A stretch of 64,000 nucleotides of DNA from Cyanobacterium sp. HL-69. GTDB lineage: Bacteria > Cyanobacteriota > Cyanobacteriia > Cyanobacteriales > Cyanobacteriaceae. Below the pieces are notes generated by a model. It was not told the origin of the DNA and did no database searches. It worked only from the letters and a program-made list of their open reading frames with translations. The stretch is from contig CP024912.1 in NCBI GenBank assembly GCA_002813895.1, positions 558,001-622,000 on the forward strand, read 5' to 3'. Both the position numbers and the translations under genes were made by a program. This document shows, piece by piece, positions 17,616 through 27,130 of this stretch (its first letter is position 1; each line of letters opens with the position of its first letter).

Positions 17616-20600
17616 TTGATTACATTTAACAGTGGATTATTGATAGTAATTTCCCCCATCAAAAGGCATAATTGGATCATAAGACAAATTCTCTTGGTTT
17701 TGCCTATGTTGCTTTCTCAGATTATTTCTAATGGTCAAAGTGCGATCGCACCTGTATCTACCCTTATCGCCACAGGATTATTAAAGCTAGATGCTACAGG
17801 AGTGAGTAACTTAACCTCTGAGGAAATAGAAGTCTTATTTTCAGCGATTCCCATTGATTTTGAACTAGAACAAATATTCCAAGAAGATACTGTTAATAAT
17901 AATTTTAGGGAACAAATAAAGGATTATATTAACCTACGACAAGGAAAAAGAATTAAATCAGTTAAAGAGTCTTCAGGTGCTTATAATATTGACTCTAGTG
18001 GAGTTTCAGAGAGCAATGTTGGTACGTCAGAGAGGGGTAATAATAGTTCAGAGTATGGTGTAGGAATTTCAGAAAGCGTTAGTAATAGTTCAGAGGATAG
18101 CGTAAGAATTTCAGAGAGCGTTAGTGGTATTTTAGAGAGCAAGATGCTCTCATTCCCTTCCAGTCAGGATTCTGTGCAACCAATACCCACTGATATATTT
18201 AGCCTGAGAGATGAAGTAATTAAGGATTATCGAGGTTATATTGAGGGTTTCTTAAACATCAAGGATGAGAAAGTCAAAGGGTTTGTAAAAACTGCTTTAG
18301 ATAAGGGTTATTTATGGACTGAGCCTCTCATTCAGCTTAATCCAGCCTATAAACGCACGGCGACAGTTAAACAGTTGATTGAGCGAAGTATTTTACATCC
18401 TGAGTGCGATCGCTACTTCCCCCAGTATAATTTTTATGAACATCAAGAAAAAGCCTTTAAATTAGCCCAAGAGGGATTACCCTATGTGGTAACGACAGGA
18501 ACAGGTTCAGGGAAAAGTTTAAGCTATGTTGTGCCGATTATTGATGATTTACTGAAGAATCCAGAGATAAAAGGGGTAAGGGCGATTTTAGTCTACCCTA
18601 TGAATGCCCTAATTAACTCCCAAGCAGAAGAATTTAAGAAATTTCTTGATAATGTTCCTAATTGCCCCATTAAAGTTAAAAAGTACACAGGGCAGGAGAG
18701 TTTAACCGAAAAAAGCGATATTCAGCAGAATCCGCCCCATATTTTGCTGACTAATTATGTGATGTTGGAGTTAATGTTAACCCGTGTTCATGAGTTACCG
18801 TTAATTGTCTCCCCTCACCTAAAATATTTGGTATTGGATGAATTACATACCTATAGAGGTCGTCAGGGGGCGGATGTGGCTTTGGTTATCCGCAAACTAA
18901 AACAGCGTAATCTAGCCAAACATAGGCAACAGAATATACTTTGCATTGGTACATCTGCCACCATGTCCACGGAGGGAACGAGGGAAAATCGTCAAAAAAC
19001 CGTGGCTACGGTTGCCAGTAAACTTTTTGGGGTAGAAATTCAACCACAACAGGTGATTGATGAAACCTTAGAAAGAGCTATTACCCGTTCTTTTCCTACC
19101 ATAACAGAATTACAAGATAGTATTAATCAGGGTTTACCCCCTGTTGAGCAACAAACAGAGGAAGCATTTAAAAATCATCCTCTTAGTGCTTTCATGGAAA
19201 TGACGTTTGGATTGGAAAAAGAAGATGGTCATTTACAACGAAAATCCCCTATTTCTCTGGGGGAAGGGGCAACTGAACTAGCTAAATTAACCGATATTAA
19301 CCTCGAAACCTGCTCAAATGTCTTAAAGGGGATGTTTTTATGGAGTAGCAAGTTAAACAGTGAAAATGAAAGTAATAAACTTCCTAAAGGCTTACCATTC
19401 CGACTCCATCAATTTGTCTCTCAGGGGGGAAGTGTTTACGCAACCCTTGAATCCCATGACAAAAGAGAATTAACCCTTGAAGGACAGTATAAGACTACGG
19501 GCGATCGCCTCTTATTTCCCTTACTATTTTGTCGTGAATGTGGTCATGATTATTATGGGGTAAAGTACGATAGGGAACGAGATCAAGTAACACCGCTTTT
19601 GCCTACTACCCTTGAAGATGATGATGAAGACACCCAAGAAGGATATATAACCTTAGATGAACCAGATTTATGGGATATACAGAATGAGGATCGTTTACCT
19701 GATAATTGGTATCGTAATCTTAAGAGTGGTAGAAAGATTAAAAAAGATTTTGAAGAGTTTGTACCCAGAGAACTTTATATTTACTCCGATGGTCATATTT
19801 TAACTGGGGCAGTGAGCAAAGATAATCCTATTCAACCAGTCCGCTGTTGGTTTATCCCTAAACCTTTTTTAACTTGTCTTAATTGTGGGGTGGTTTATAC
19901 CAAGAAACCTAGTGAATATATAAAACTTGCCCGTTTGAGCAGTGAAGGACGTAGTACCGCTACGACTTTACTTTGTTTATCCACTATCAATCGTTTAAAA
20001 TTAAATCCTTTAGTGGATGAGAGTGCAGAAAAAATTCTCAGTTTTACTGATAATCGTCAAGATGCTTCCCTACAAGCAGGGCATTTTAACGATTTTGTCC
20101 AAACTTCTTTTTTGAGGGCAAGTTTAAATAAAGCCTTACAAAAGGAAACCATATTAACCCATAAAAAACTAGCTTCTACAGTGGTTAAATACATGGGATT
20201 GTCTCAGGCTGACTATGCGGAAACTCCTTCCGACTCAGGTAGTGGCAAAAGACGTAATGAGGAAGCCTTTGAGCATTTAATCGAATATCGCCTCTATGAA
20301 GACTTAAAACGAGGATGGCGTATCGTTCAGCCCAATTTGGAACAATCTGGCTTATTAACCATTGAATATGACGGCTTAAAAGAACATTGTAACAATCAAT
20401 CAGCATGGGAAAAACATCCTCACCCTATTCTCTTAAAAGCTACTCCAGAACAACGATTTCAAGGTGCGATCGTCCTTTTAGATCAACTACGAAAAAAATT
20501 AGCCCTTGACGCTGAAATACTACAAGAACAAGAAATAAGAGAGTTAAAACGAGAGGTAAATCAAGCCCTAAAAGAAAATTGGAAGATTGATACAAATGAA

Positions 20601-21179
20601 TATACTCCATTTGCGACCTCTGCCACCATTGTAAACACTGGGGGTTCAGTTAAATTAACTCCCCGTAGTAAAGTAGCAGGTTATTTGCGTTCTTCTGCGG
20701 TATGGAATTGGTTGATAAATCCTCTGAGTGAAGATGAATATGAGAAGTTAATTGAAACCTTTATTAATATTTTGAAGGATGGGGGTTATTTAAAGGGTGA
20801 AAAGGATAATATTCAACTCAGAGTTGATTCTATGGTCTGGAAAGCTCAAAAAGTAGCTTCTATTCCTATTGACCCCACTACCATCAAAAGGTTGCAGGGC
20901 AGTAATCAAGATAGTCAACAGGTAAATAGGTTTTTTCAAAATTTTTATGAAGTCCAAGCCCAAACCATACAGGCAATGGAAGGGCGGGAACACACTGGAC
21001 AAGTAACAAATCAAAACCGTCAAATGCGAGAGGATAAATTTAGACAAGGGGAATTATCCGCTTTATTTTGTTCTCCTACCATGGAGTTAGGTATTGATAT
21101 TAGAGATTTAAGTGTTGTTCACCTCCGAAATGTTCCCCCCAATCCTGCGAATTATGCACAACGTAGTGGACGGGCGTGA
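17616..21179 (+). pseudogene. DEAD/DEAH-box helicase with DUF1998, first part, cut by TGA in motif VI
   Basis: Motif I (TTGTGSGKS) is near 293-301, the DELH box near 408-411, SAT (GTSATMS) near 447-453, a zinc-like FCRECG near 636-641 and QRSGRA at the end. The TGA at 21177-21179 replaces the glycine of QRSGRAGRGG; the same frame continues to 23219, giving about 1867 codons in all. DUF1998 helicases of this length occur in Druantia (DruE) and related DISARM-like systems. The start may really be the ATG at 17706, because the first 30 residues look non-coding. Residues about 125-180 are a Ser/Glu-rich repeat linker ending in a REP. Confidence 0.85.
18000..18151. repeat. Degenerate tandem repeat ending in a REP palindrome, read in frame
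   Basis: Units of the type TTCAGAGAGCGTTAGT recur at about 18007, 18034, 18076 and 18109 and encode repeated SES-V/SS motifs. The last unit ends with the palindrome GAGAGCAAGATGCTCTC (18135-18151), the same REP family as at 16281-16481. The low-complexity linker in the helicase therefore appears to have grown from REP-type DNA. Confidence 0.65.
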
Positions 21180-21200
21180 AGAGGGGGACAAGAAGCATTA

Positions 21201-23219
21201 GTGATTACTTATGCGGCATCGGGAAGTGGACATGATCAGTATTTTTATCATCGTCAATCGCAGATGGTGTCAGGGGTAGTTGCACCGCCAAAGTTAGAGT
21301 TGGGCAACCCAGATTTGATTAAATCTCATCTTTACTCGTTATGGTTATTTCACACTAAAACCAGTTTTGGGAACTCCATGAATGAGATATTGGATTTAAC
21401 TAAGCCTGATTATCCTATTTTGGATAGTTTGAGAGATCAATTCATTCTTTCTGAACATGGGTTACAGGTTTGTATTAAAGACGCTCAAAGGATTCTTCAT
21501 GATGCCTTTTGTCAAGAGGATTTGAACCGTACCAGTTGGTATAGTGAGGATTGGGTTAAACAAGTTCTTGAAAATGCCCTTTATAGTTTTGACCGTGGGT
21601 GCGATCGTTGGCGTAAACTCTATCATGAGGCGGAAGTTCAATTACAGGAAGCCCGTGAGATTAAGGATAAAAGTCGTACTGGTAGTCTAACGGAATCGGA
21701 TAGGGAAAAAGCGGATCGGTTAGAAAAAGATGCTTCCCGTCAGTTGGATTTATTGGTTGGGCAAAGCAGTAAAGGACGCTCTCAGAGTGAATTTGAGTTT
21801 TATCCTTATCGCTATTTTGCCAGTGAAGGATTTTTACCCGGTTTTAATTTCCCTCGTCTTCCTTTACGTTGTTTTATTCCTGCTGGGGATAAGGGTGAGT
21901 TCCTCTCTCGTCCTCGTAATGTAGCTATTCGGGAGTTAGCACCCCGTAATGTTGTTTATTATGAAAGCAGTAAGTTTCAAATTACCAAAACCAGAGTATC
22001 CCTCAAGGGGGTAAACTACAATTCGGTAAGTTGCTGTGAAAAATGCGGTTATTTCCATGAAGGTACAACCTTTAATCATAATACCTGTCAAAATTGTGGC
22101 TCTGCTGTAACCGATCGTTTAGATTATGGTTTAAAAATGGACACCATGATTACCCGAAGACGGGAACGCATTACTTGTGATGAAGAAGAGCGATTAAAAT
22201 ACGGTTATAATCTCACTACTCATTTTCGTTATGCCGATGGGAAGAAAAAAGAGGGTGTGGTTAGTTTAGAAGATGGAACGGAACTATTAAGGCTAACCTA
22301 TGGGGAAACGGCGGAAATTAGGCGCATTAACAGAGGGTTACGCCGTTCTCAAGTTAAAGGTTTTACTTTGGATACTCAGACGGGGGAATGGGGTGATACC
22401 AATGGTAATAATTCTACTCCTAGCCAACAGCTTCAATCAGGGGTCAATTTGATGGTATCGGATACTTGTAATATTTTGGTAGTTGAGCCTCTCAAGTTGC
22501 CCGGTAAGCAAATGAATGAATTTCTAACTACTTTTCAATATGCTTTGGAACGAGCAATACAGGCATACTATAAGCTAGAAATGGATGAGTTAGGTTCTGA
22601 ACGGTTGGGAGAGGGACGTTATCTTCTGTTTTGGGAGGCTTCTGAAGGTGGTGCAGGGGTTTTATCTCAATTATTTAACGACTCTCATGCTTTTCGTCAT
22701 TTAGCCGATCGAGCTTTGGATATTTGTCATTTTATCCATGATAAGCCCAGTTGTTCTGTTGCTTGTTATGAGTGTCTGTTATCCTATCAAAATCAGTTCG
22801 ATCACCCTTTGTTAAATCGTCATCTCATCAAGGATTTCTTAACCGAATTAACCGAAAGCGAATTAAGTTGTCTAAACTCTCATTCTAGTAACCATTTTGA
22901 TGATTTAATGGCACATACTGATCCTAATTCTGATTATGAACGGGTAGTTCTAAGGGCGATCGCCCAAATGGGGTTACCTTTACCTGATAAGGCACAAGAC
23001 TATTTTGCAGAAGCTCAATGTAAGCCTGATTTTACTTATACTAAGGCGAGGTTAGCAATCTTTTGTGATGGTTCAGTTCATGATAATCCTACTCAGATAC
23101 AGTGCGATCGTATTAAGCGTCAAGATTTAGAGTTTTTGACGGGCTATAAACCTTTTGTTTTTGATTACAAAAAAGATTTAATGAAGCAAATTTCCTCGTT
23201 AAAACATTTACTGGATTGA
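21201..23219 (+). pseudogene. C-terminal part of the DUF1998 helicase, downstream of the TGA
   Basis: 672 residues from a GTG at 21201, in the same frame as the preceding piece and only 21 bp after its stop. It contains zinc-like CCEKCGYFHEG and NTCQNCGSAV, a DUF1998 core (YLLFWEASEGGAGVLSQL) and the diagnostic SCSVACYECLLSYQNQFDHPLLNR. The last 80 residues (KPDFTYTKARLAIFCDGSVHD) resemble the PD-(D/E)XK-like tail of DUF1998 proteins. DISARM has the helicase and DUF1998 as two genes (DrmA, DrmB), so the split could conceivably still work if GTG 21201 is used, but the motif VI break suggests a dead helicase. Confidence 0.78.
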
Positions 23220-23295
23220 ACTTAATCAGTGAATAAATATGATTGTTTTGCAATAAAGCTAGAACCAGTAGTTTCTTTCAAAAATCGATGTTAAA

Positions 23296-23443
23296 AATAT
23301 ACAACTTTATTCCCATAACTTTATTGACCTCTAATTTATAGGTAATCTAGTCAGCTTTAAAATTATACAACTTTATTTTTAGGTAACAAAAAAATACAAC
23401 GAAAAAAATGGTTTATAGACCCTCAAATTATATAACTTTATTA
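23296..23443 (-). repeat. Left-end TnsB-binding sites: three dispersed copies
   Basis: Inverted copies of the right-end motif lie at 23296-23312 (AATATACAACTTTATTC), 23362-23378 (ATTATACAACTTTATTT) and 23427-23443 (ATTATATAACTTTATTA), spaced 65-66 bp. A half copy (ATAACTTTATT) lies at about 23315-23325. The outermost starts 10 bp inside the terminus, exactly as at the other end. Three spaced sites are what Tn7 has in its left end. Confidence 0.85.
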
Positions 23444-24493
23444 CCTCGCTACAAAAGTAATCCTTTTACCTTTGATTTTACTCCTGCGTATTTACTTGAT
23501 GAATCTGAAGAAACAAAATATCAATATCTACTATACTGGTTAAGTAACATTGGTAATTGTAGTTGGCAATTATTTAAGCAAACTTGTGAGTTATTAAATT
23601 TAGTAAATCCTCAAAGAATTATCAGAAGATTAAAATTATTAGGTCATGTTGAAATATCTGATGATGGAGCAAAATGTTTTATCAATCCCTGTATTCTACT
23701 AAAAATATTATCTAATTCAGAAGAAGAAACATTTATTTTATGTGGACAAAGAAACCAGAAGTTAATATCAATTTTGATAAACTATGGTGAGATAATATAT
23801 AGTTCTCACCCCTTAAAAAATGCTCCTTATACCATAGAAATAAAATTTAACCACAGTCTTGATGTTAAAAATATTATTCAAGAGATTAAGAGCAGATATA
23901 ATTTGGTAATTTATTATTATGATTTAACTATTTGTCAATTAGAAAATCTACCTAATTTTGAGCAATGGTTTGATGATTTACCGACTGTACAAGGTATTAT
24001 ACCTAGTTTATATGATTGGAAATATTTAGTTAATAATGATTTTACTGACTGTTTAAATCCAGATAAAACGGGAATGTACCAAATGTTCAAACATAATCAA
24101 GAAAAATCTTTAGATGCTATCAATTCTTTTTCAACAAAACCGATTGCAACTTTATTTTACGATCGAGATAAGCAATATTTTAAACAAGGGGATTGGTACG
24201 GTTTAAGATTTTTAACTTTAAAGAAAAATAATGAAAATATTTTATGGAAATATGATGTTAAATGGAAATATGATGTTAATAAGAGGCGTTTAGCTATTCC
24301 TTACAGTCAAAGATTACCAGAATTATATGAACGATTTTTGGTGTTAGCAGGAGGAATTTTACCTAGTTACAGCAAAACAGAAGACGATAATATCTGGTTA
24401 ATTTATGAAAATATTAGCCTTGAATTACTGCAAACATTAGCAAACAAACTTGATCTTATAGTCAATCAAAATAAGACTGAGACATTTAGCTAG
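23408..24493 (+). CDS. Unknown protein whose first codons lie in the transposon end
   Basis: 361 residues, not recognised. A small helical segment (PQRIIRRLKLLGHVEI, about 68-83) looks like a winged-helix; the C-terminal third has GDWYGLRFLTL and QRLPELYERFLVLAGGILP. No enzyme motif is visible. The start ATG and about 15 codons (MVYRPSNYITLLPRY) are encoded by the last 46 bp of the Tn7-like element, so the frame is chimeric; there is no clear ribosome-binding site. The 3' end abuts the IS630 element by an 8-bp overlap and may be trimmed. It could be a further component of the defence island, which is inference from position only. Confidence 0.55.
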   Translation: MVYRPSNYITLLPRYKSNPFTFDFTPAYLLDESEETKYQYLLYWLSNIGNCSWQLFKQTCELLNLVNPQRIIRRLKLLGHVEISDDGAKCFINPCILLKILSNSEEETFILCGQRNQKLISILINYGEIIYSSHPLKNAPYTIEIKFNHSLDVKNIIQEIKSRYNLVIYYYDLTICQLENLPNFEQWFDDLPTVQGIIPSLYDWKYLVNNDFTDCLNPDKTGMYQMFKHNQEKSLDAINSFSTKPIATLFYDRDKQYFKQGDWYGLRFLTLKKNNENILWKYDVKWKYDVNKRRLAIPYSQRLPELYERFLVLAGGILPSYSKTEDDNIWLIYENISLELLQTLANKLDLIVNQNKTETFS

Positions 24494-24941
24494 TACAATA
24501 ATTATAAATTATTTCATATAAAGTTATTGTACTATTGCTATACATTTTTGCTCTTTTTAAAGCACTAAAATCGTGTTCAATATCATTTAAATCTGGTGAA
24601 TAAGTTGGTAAAAACATTACTAGATGACCTGCTTCTTCTACTAATTCTTTTATCATATTTTTTCGGTGGATTGGTGCATTATCCATTATTAGTATTGAAA
24701 ATTGTTTTAGTGATGGTAATAAATACATTTTTAGCCATGATTCAACACTTTCTGCATTTAAACTTCCTGTAAAGATCATTGGAGCAATAAAATCTTTTTC
24801 TTTCTTTCTTCTTCCTGCTACTAAATTTTCTCTTTTTCCTCGTTTTCCTTGTTTCTCATCATAAATTTTTTTTCCTTTTTTTGACCACCCATAAATGCAA
24901 GTACTTATTTCCTCAAATCCTGACTCATCAATAAATACCAT
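24486..24941 (-). CDS. IS630-family transposase, orfB (DDE catalytic domain)
   Basis: The shifted frame enters from about 25035; the 151-residue piece from Met 24941 carries the catalytic set: MVFIDESGFE (D), ILIMDNAPIHRK (D) and YSPDLNDIEHDFSALKR (E). The catalytic residues are intact. It ends inside the 3' end of the unknown gene on the other strand. Confidence 0.85.
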   Translation of the reverse strand: MVFIDESGFEEISTCIYGWSKKGKKIYDEKQGKRGKRENLVAGRRKKEKDFIAPMIFTGSLNAESVESWLKMYLLPSLKQFSILIMDNAPIHRKNMIKELVEEAGHLVMFLPTYSPDLNDIEHDFSALKRAKMYSNSTITLYEIIYNYCTS

Positions 24942-24991
24942 ACTCTTACTTCCGTATTTTTTGACTAATTCTCTTAATTTTTGTAAGTATT

Positions 24992-25333
24992 CTATTCTTT
25001 GTTTTCTATTTCTTTCTCTATAACGTAACTGTTTTTTTTTCTTGTTATGTTCATTTTTTTGAATGCATGAGATATTGCTGACATTGTTACTCCAAATTTT
25101 TTCGCTCTATCTATTAATTTATCATCTGGATTTTTCACTACATCTTCATATAGTGCTGATTTATCTAATTTTCTTTGACGAGTTTTGACCACTGTTGGTC
25201 TTAAATCTTTTCTATTCAACCATCTATATATTGATGCTCTTGATATTCCAAATATTCTCGATGCTTTTGTTACGTTACCTCTATTTTCTACATAGTCAAT
25301 TACTTTTTGTCTTAATTCTATATCATGGGGCAT
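24992..25333 (-). CDS. IS630-family transposase, orfA (HTH domain)
   Basis: 113 residues. IELRQKVIDYVENRGNVTKASRIFGISRASIYRWLNRK is a classic helix-turn-helix of IS630. A run of nine A in the coding strand (complement of 25032-25040, after MNITR) allows a -1 slip; the shifted frame reads KKKQLRYRERNRKQ and runs into the DDE half. Programmed frameshifting is usual in this family, so both frames are probably functional. Confidence 0.85.
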   Translation of the reverse strand: MPHDIELRQKVIDYVENRGNVTKASRIFGISRASIYRWLNRKDLRPTVVKTRQRKLDKSALYEDVVKNPDDKLIDRAKKFGVTMSAISHAFKKMNITRKKNSYVIEKEIENKE

Positions 25334-25466
25334 TATACTTAAATATAAAAATAATTACTTCATCCATTATTTTACCCTTGATTGGTTCATACTTAAGTAA
25401 AGTGACTATAATATTAAGTTTGGATAATTCGTTATAAATAGATTGTATCTTCACAGTTACCCGACT

Positions 25467-25838
25467 GCTTGAGAATCAATGATTATTAATCGAGTCCAAG
25501 TGGATTTTTTTTTACTTTTTCCCTTAGTTGCTTATGAAGCTCACACATCACCATTTCAAAGATACCCTCTTTTTTCCAGTTTTTATAATGCCAGTAAACT
25601 GTAGAATAAGGCGGTAAATCCTTGGGTAAATCAGACCAATTACAGCCATTTTTGAGTTGATAAAAAATACCATCCCAAATTTGTCTTTTAGACCACTTTG
25701 GTGGACAAGTTCGTTTCTTTTTTGGTAACAGAGGTTTGATTACTTCCCATTCTTCATCACCTAGACTGCTAGAATATGCCATCCTTCTATTTCTCTATGT
25801 TTTCATCTCAATATTCTACTAGATACCAAATGGGTTCT
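25467..25838 (-). mobile_element. Truncated IS5-family copy
   Basis: This is the left 372 bp of the same element as at 15361-16272, in inverse orientation. The end repeat AGATACCAAATGGGTTCT is at 25821-25838, and identity stops at 25467 inside the orfB start (GACTGCTTGAGAATCAAT). The catalytic part is gone. Confidence 0.88.
25486..25782 (-). pseudogene. IS5-family transposase orfA, orfB lost
   Basis: 98 residues differing at only a few positions from the orfA at 15417-15713 (SLGDEEWEVI for SLSDQEWEII, CPPK for CPSK, FEMV for FEIV). The frame is intact, but with no orfB it cannot make a transposase. An isolated HTH domain of this kind may still bind the ends. Confidence 0.85.
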
Positions 25839-25887
25839 ATATGGCTTAATTGATGACACGCCCTAGAAAAAGAGAATATCTAAGAAA

Positions 25888-26130
25888 TTGTGGTGTGACA
25901 AAAAAGAATGTGAACGAGAAATAAGAAAAGAATTAAAAAGAAGAAAAGTAGGATTGAGAAACCAATTAGGAAAAAGAACAGAAAAAGTAACAATGAGATG
26001 GATATTCCAATGCTTTCAAGGAATATATCTAGCAAAAATAAATGAAGAAGAAAGAATCGTGAATATGAATAAAGATAGAGAAGAAATATTAAAATATTTA
26101 CCAGCAAAATGTCGTGAATACTATCAATAA
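25888..26130 (+). pseudogene. C-terminal remnant of an IS4/IS1634-type transposase
   Basis: 80 residues. LRNQLGKRTEKVTMRWIFQCFQGIYL and the end ILKYLPAKCREYYQ match the tail of IS1634-like transposases common in cyanobacteria (recalled, not searched). The start methionine is fortuitous and the catalytic domain is absent. The IS5 copy next to it may have cut the gene. Confidence 0.6.
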
Positions 26131-26500
26131 AAAAACCTTGATAGTTAGTTAGGAAAACATCAACAAAAATAAGAGCCATTACAACATAAAATAAAAGTTG
26201 ATGGCATAGGTTTGTGGTGAGAAAATATAGAGATAGTCCAAGAGTAAAATAGCAGAGAAAAAGACATATCGCCTTAAATTTGTTAAATCAGGAAAAGAGT
26301 TGTTCTCGAGGTAAAAAGGCAAAATGACTTAAGGCAGGATGGGATAATGATTACTTACTTAAGATTTTATCTGCTTGAGTATGCGTTCGCTCTGCCTTGT
26401 ATTTATAATTAATTCCCATGGTTTGAGAAATTACTGTATAATTGTAATTTGTGACTAAATATGCTAACTATAAGAATTTCATAAACTAAAAGAGGTTAAT
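26131..26500. other. Spacer between IS remnants and rplI
   Basis: 370 bp of AT-rich DNA without a supportable gene. Pieces such as CGCCTTAAAT and ACTTAAGGCAGG at about 26270-26338 form weak inverted repeats and are probably the end of the adjacent IS remnant. AGAGG at 26489-26493 is the probable ribosome-binding site of rplI. Confidence 0.5.
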
Positions 26501-26959
26501 ATGGCGAAAAGATTACAAGTAGTCTTAAATAAAGATGTAACAAAATTAGGTAAAAGAGGGGATGTGGTAGAAGTTGCTCCTGGTTATGCTCGTAACTACA
26601 TCGTACCCCAAGGATTCGGAGTATTAGCCACCGCTGGAGTATTACGTCAAGTAGAACAAAGAAGAGCAAAACAAGCCGAGCGTTTAGCCGCCATTCTCGA
26701 AGAAGCAAAATCTCGCAAAACTGCATTACAAACCATCAACAACTTTGTTATCCGTAAGCAATTAGGGGAAGATCAAGCAATTTTTGGTACTGTAACTACC
26801 CAAGATGTGGTAGAAGTTATCAAAACCAGTGCCGGTTTGGACATTGAACGTCAAGCCATTGAATTACCCGAAATCAAAAGAATCGGAACTTATAAAGCTC
26901 AAATCAAATTACACGCTGAGGTAATCGCGGAAGTTTCCATCGAAGTTGCTCCTCTTTAA
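26501..26959 (+). CDS. rplI: 50S ribosomal protein L9
   Basis: 152 residues with the L9 signature GDVVEVAPGYARNYIVPQG at about 19-38, a long connecting helix (VLRQVEQRRAKQAERLAAILEEA) and a C-terminal domain ending KLHAEVIAEVSIEVAPL. It binds 23S rRNA in the large subunit. It is monocistronic here, with a terminator 42 bp downstream. Confidence 0.97.
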   Translation: MAKRLQVVLNKDVTKLGKRGDVVEVAPGYARNYIVPQGFGVLATAGVLRQVEQRRAKQAERLAAILEEAKSRKTALQTINNFVIRKQLGEDQAIFGTVTTQDVVEVIKTSAGLDIERQAIELPEIKRIGTYKAQIKLHAEVIAEVSIEVAPL

Positions 26960-27000
26960 GCTGACAATTGTTTCAGTTTACAATGAAATCACGACAAAAA

Positions 27001-27036
27001 AAGGGTCAAGGATTTAACCTTGACCTTATTTTTTTA
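27001..27036 (+). terminator. Rho-independent terminator of rplI
   Basis: AAGGGTCAAGG-ATTTAA-CCTTGACCTT forms a long stem followed by ATTTTTTTATA. A run of A also precedes it, so it could act on both strands between convergent rplI and guaA. Confidence 0.85.
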
Positions 27037-27130
27037 TATTGAGGAATGGTGACTATATTTTCTCGAGAGAATTGAAAATTGTATATTCTATGAAAGTTTA
27101 ATTATCAATTCTCCATTATCAATTAATTAC

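Larger units (their letters stand above)
4187..23453 (+). mobile_element. Tn7-like transposon (decayed CRISPR-associated transposon candidate) in attTn7
   Basis: The two ends are inverted copies: TGTAGC then two variable bases, then GGTAATAAAG on, matching at 23 of 26 positions between 4187-4212 and the reverse complement of 23428-23453. Termini are 5'-TGT...ACA-3', as in Tn7. The glmS end carries four close TnsB-type sites and the far end three dispersed ones, the Tn7 right/left asymmetry. tnsA-tnsB-tnsC-tniQ read inward from the glmS end, again as in Tn7. The 5-bp flanks (acctt at 4182-4186, aaagt at 23454-23458) do not match, so the far flank has probably been rearranged since insertion. 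Confidence 0.88.
24486..25333 (-). mobile_element. IS630-family insertion sequence (coding part)
   Basis: Two overlapping frames on the minus strand encode a complete IS630/Tc1-like transposase. I could not fix the terminal inverted repeats; a palindromic stretch with AGTACAATAA/TTATTGTACT arms at 24492-24532 lies at the 3' end of the coding region and may belong to one end. IS630 elements duplicate TA. Confidence 0.75.

Noticed and set aside
21177-21179. TGA in the helicase as recoded codon (selenocysteine or Trp)
   Set aside because: The family has glycine at this point, no SECIS-like stem follows, and other genes in the window use TGA as a stop. A nonsense mutation is simpler.
10060-23400. 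CRISPR array or crRNA-like repeat for the Cas6
   Set aside because: I read the spacers at 10062-10100, 11188-11277, 15271-17615 and 23220-23407 for 28-37-bp direct repeats and found only REP palindromes, IS ends and TnsB sites.
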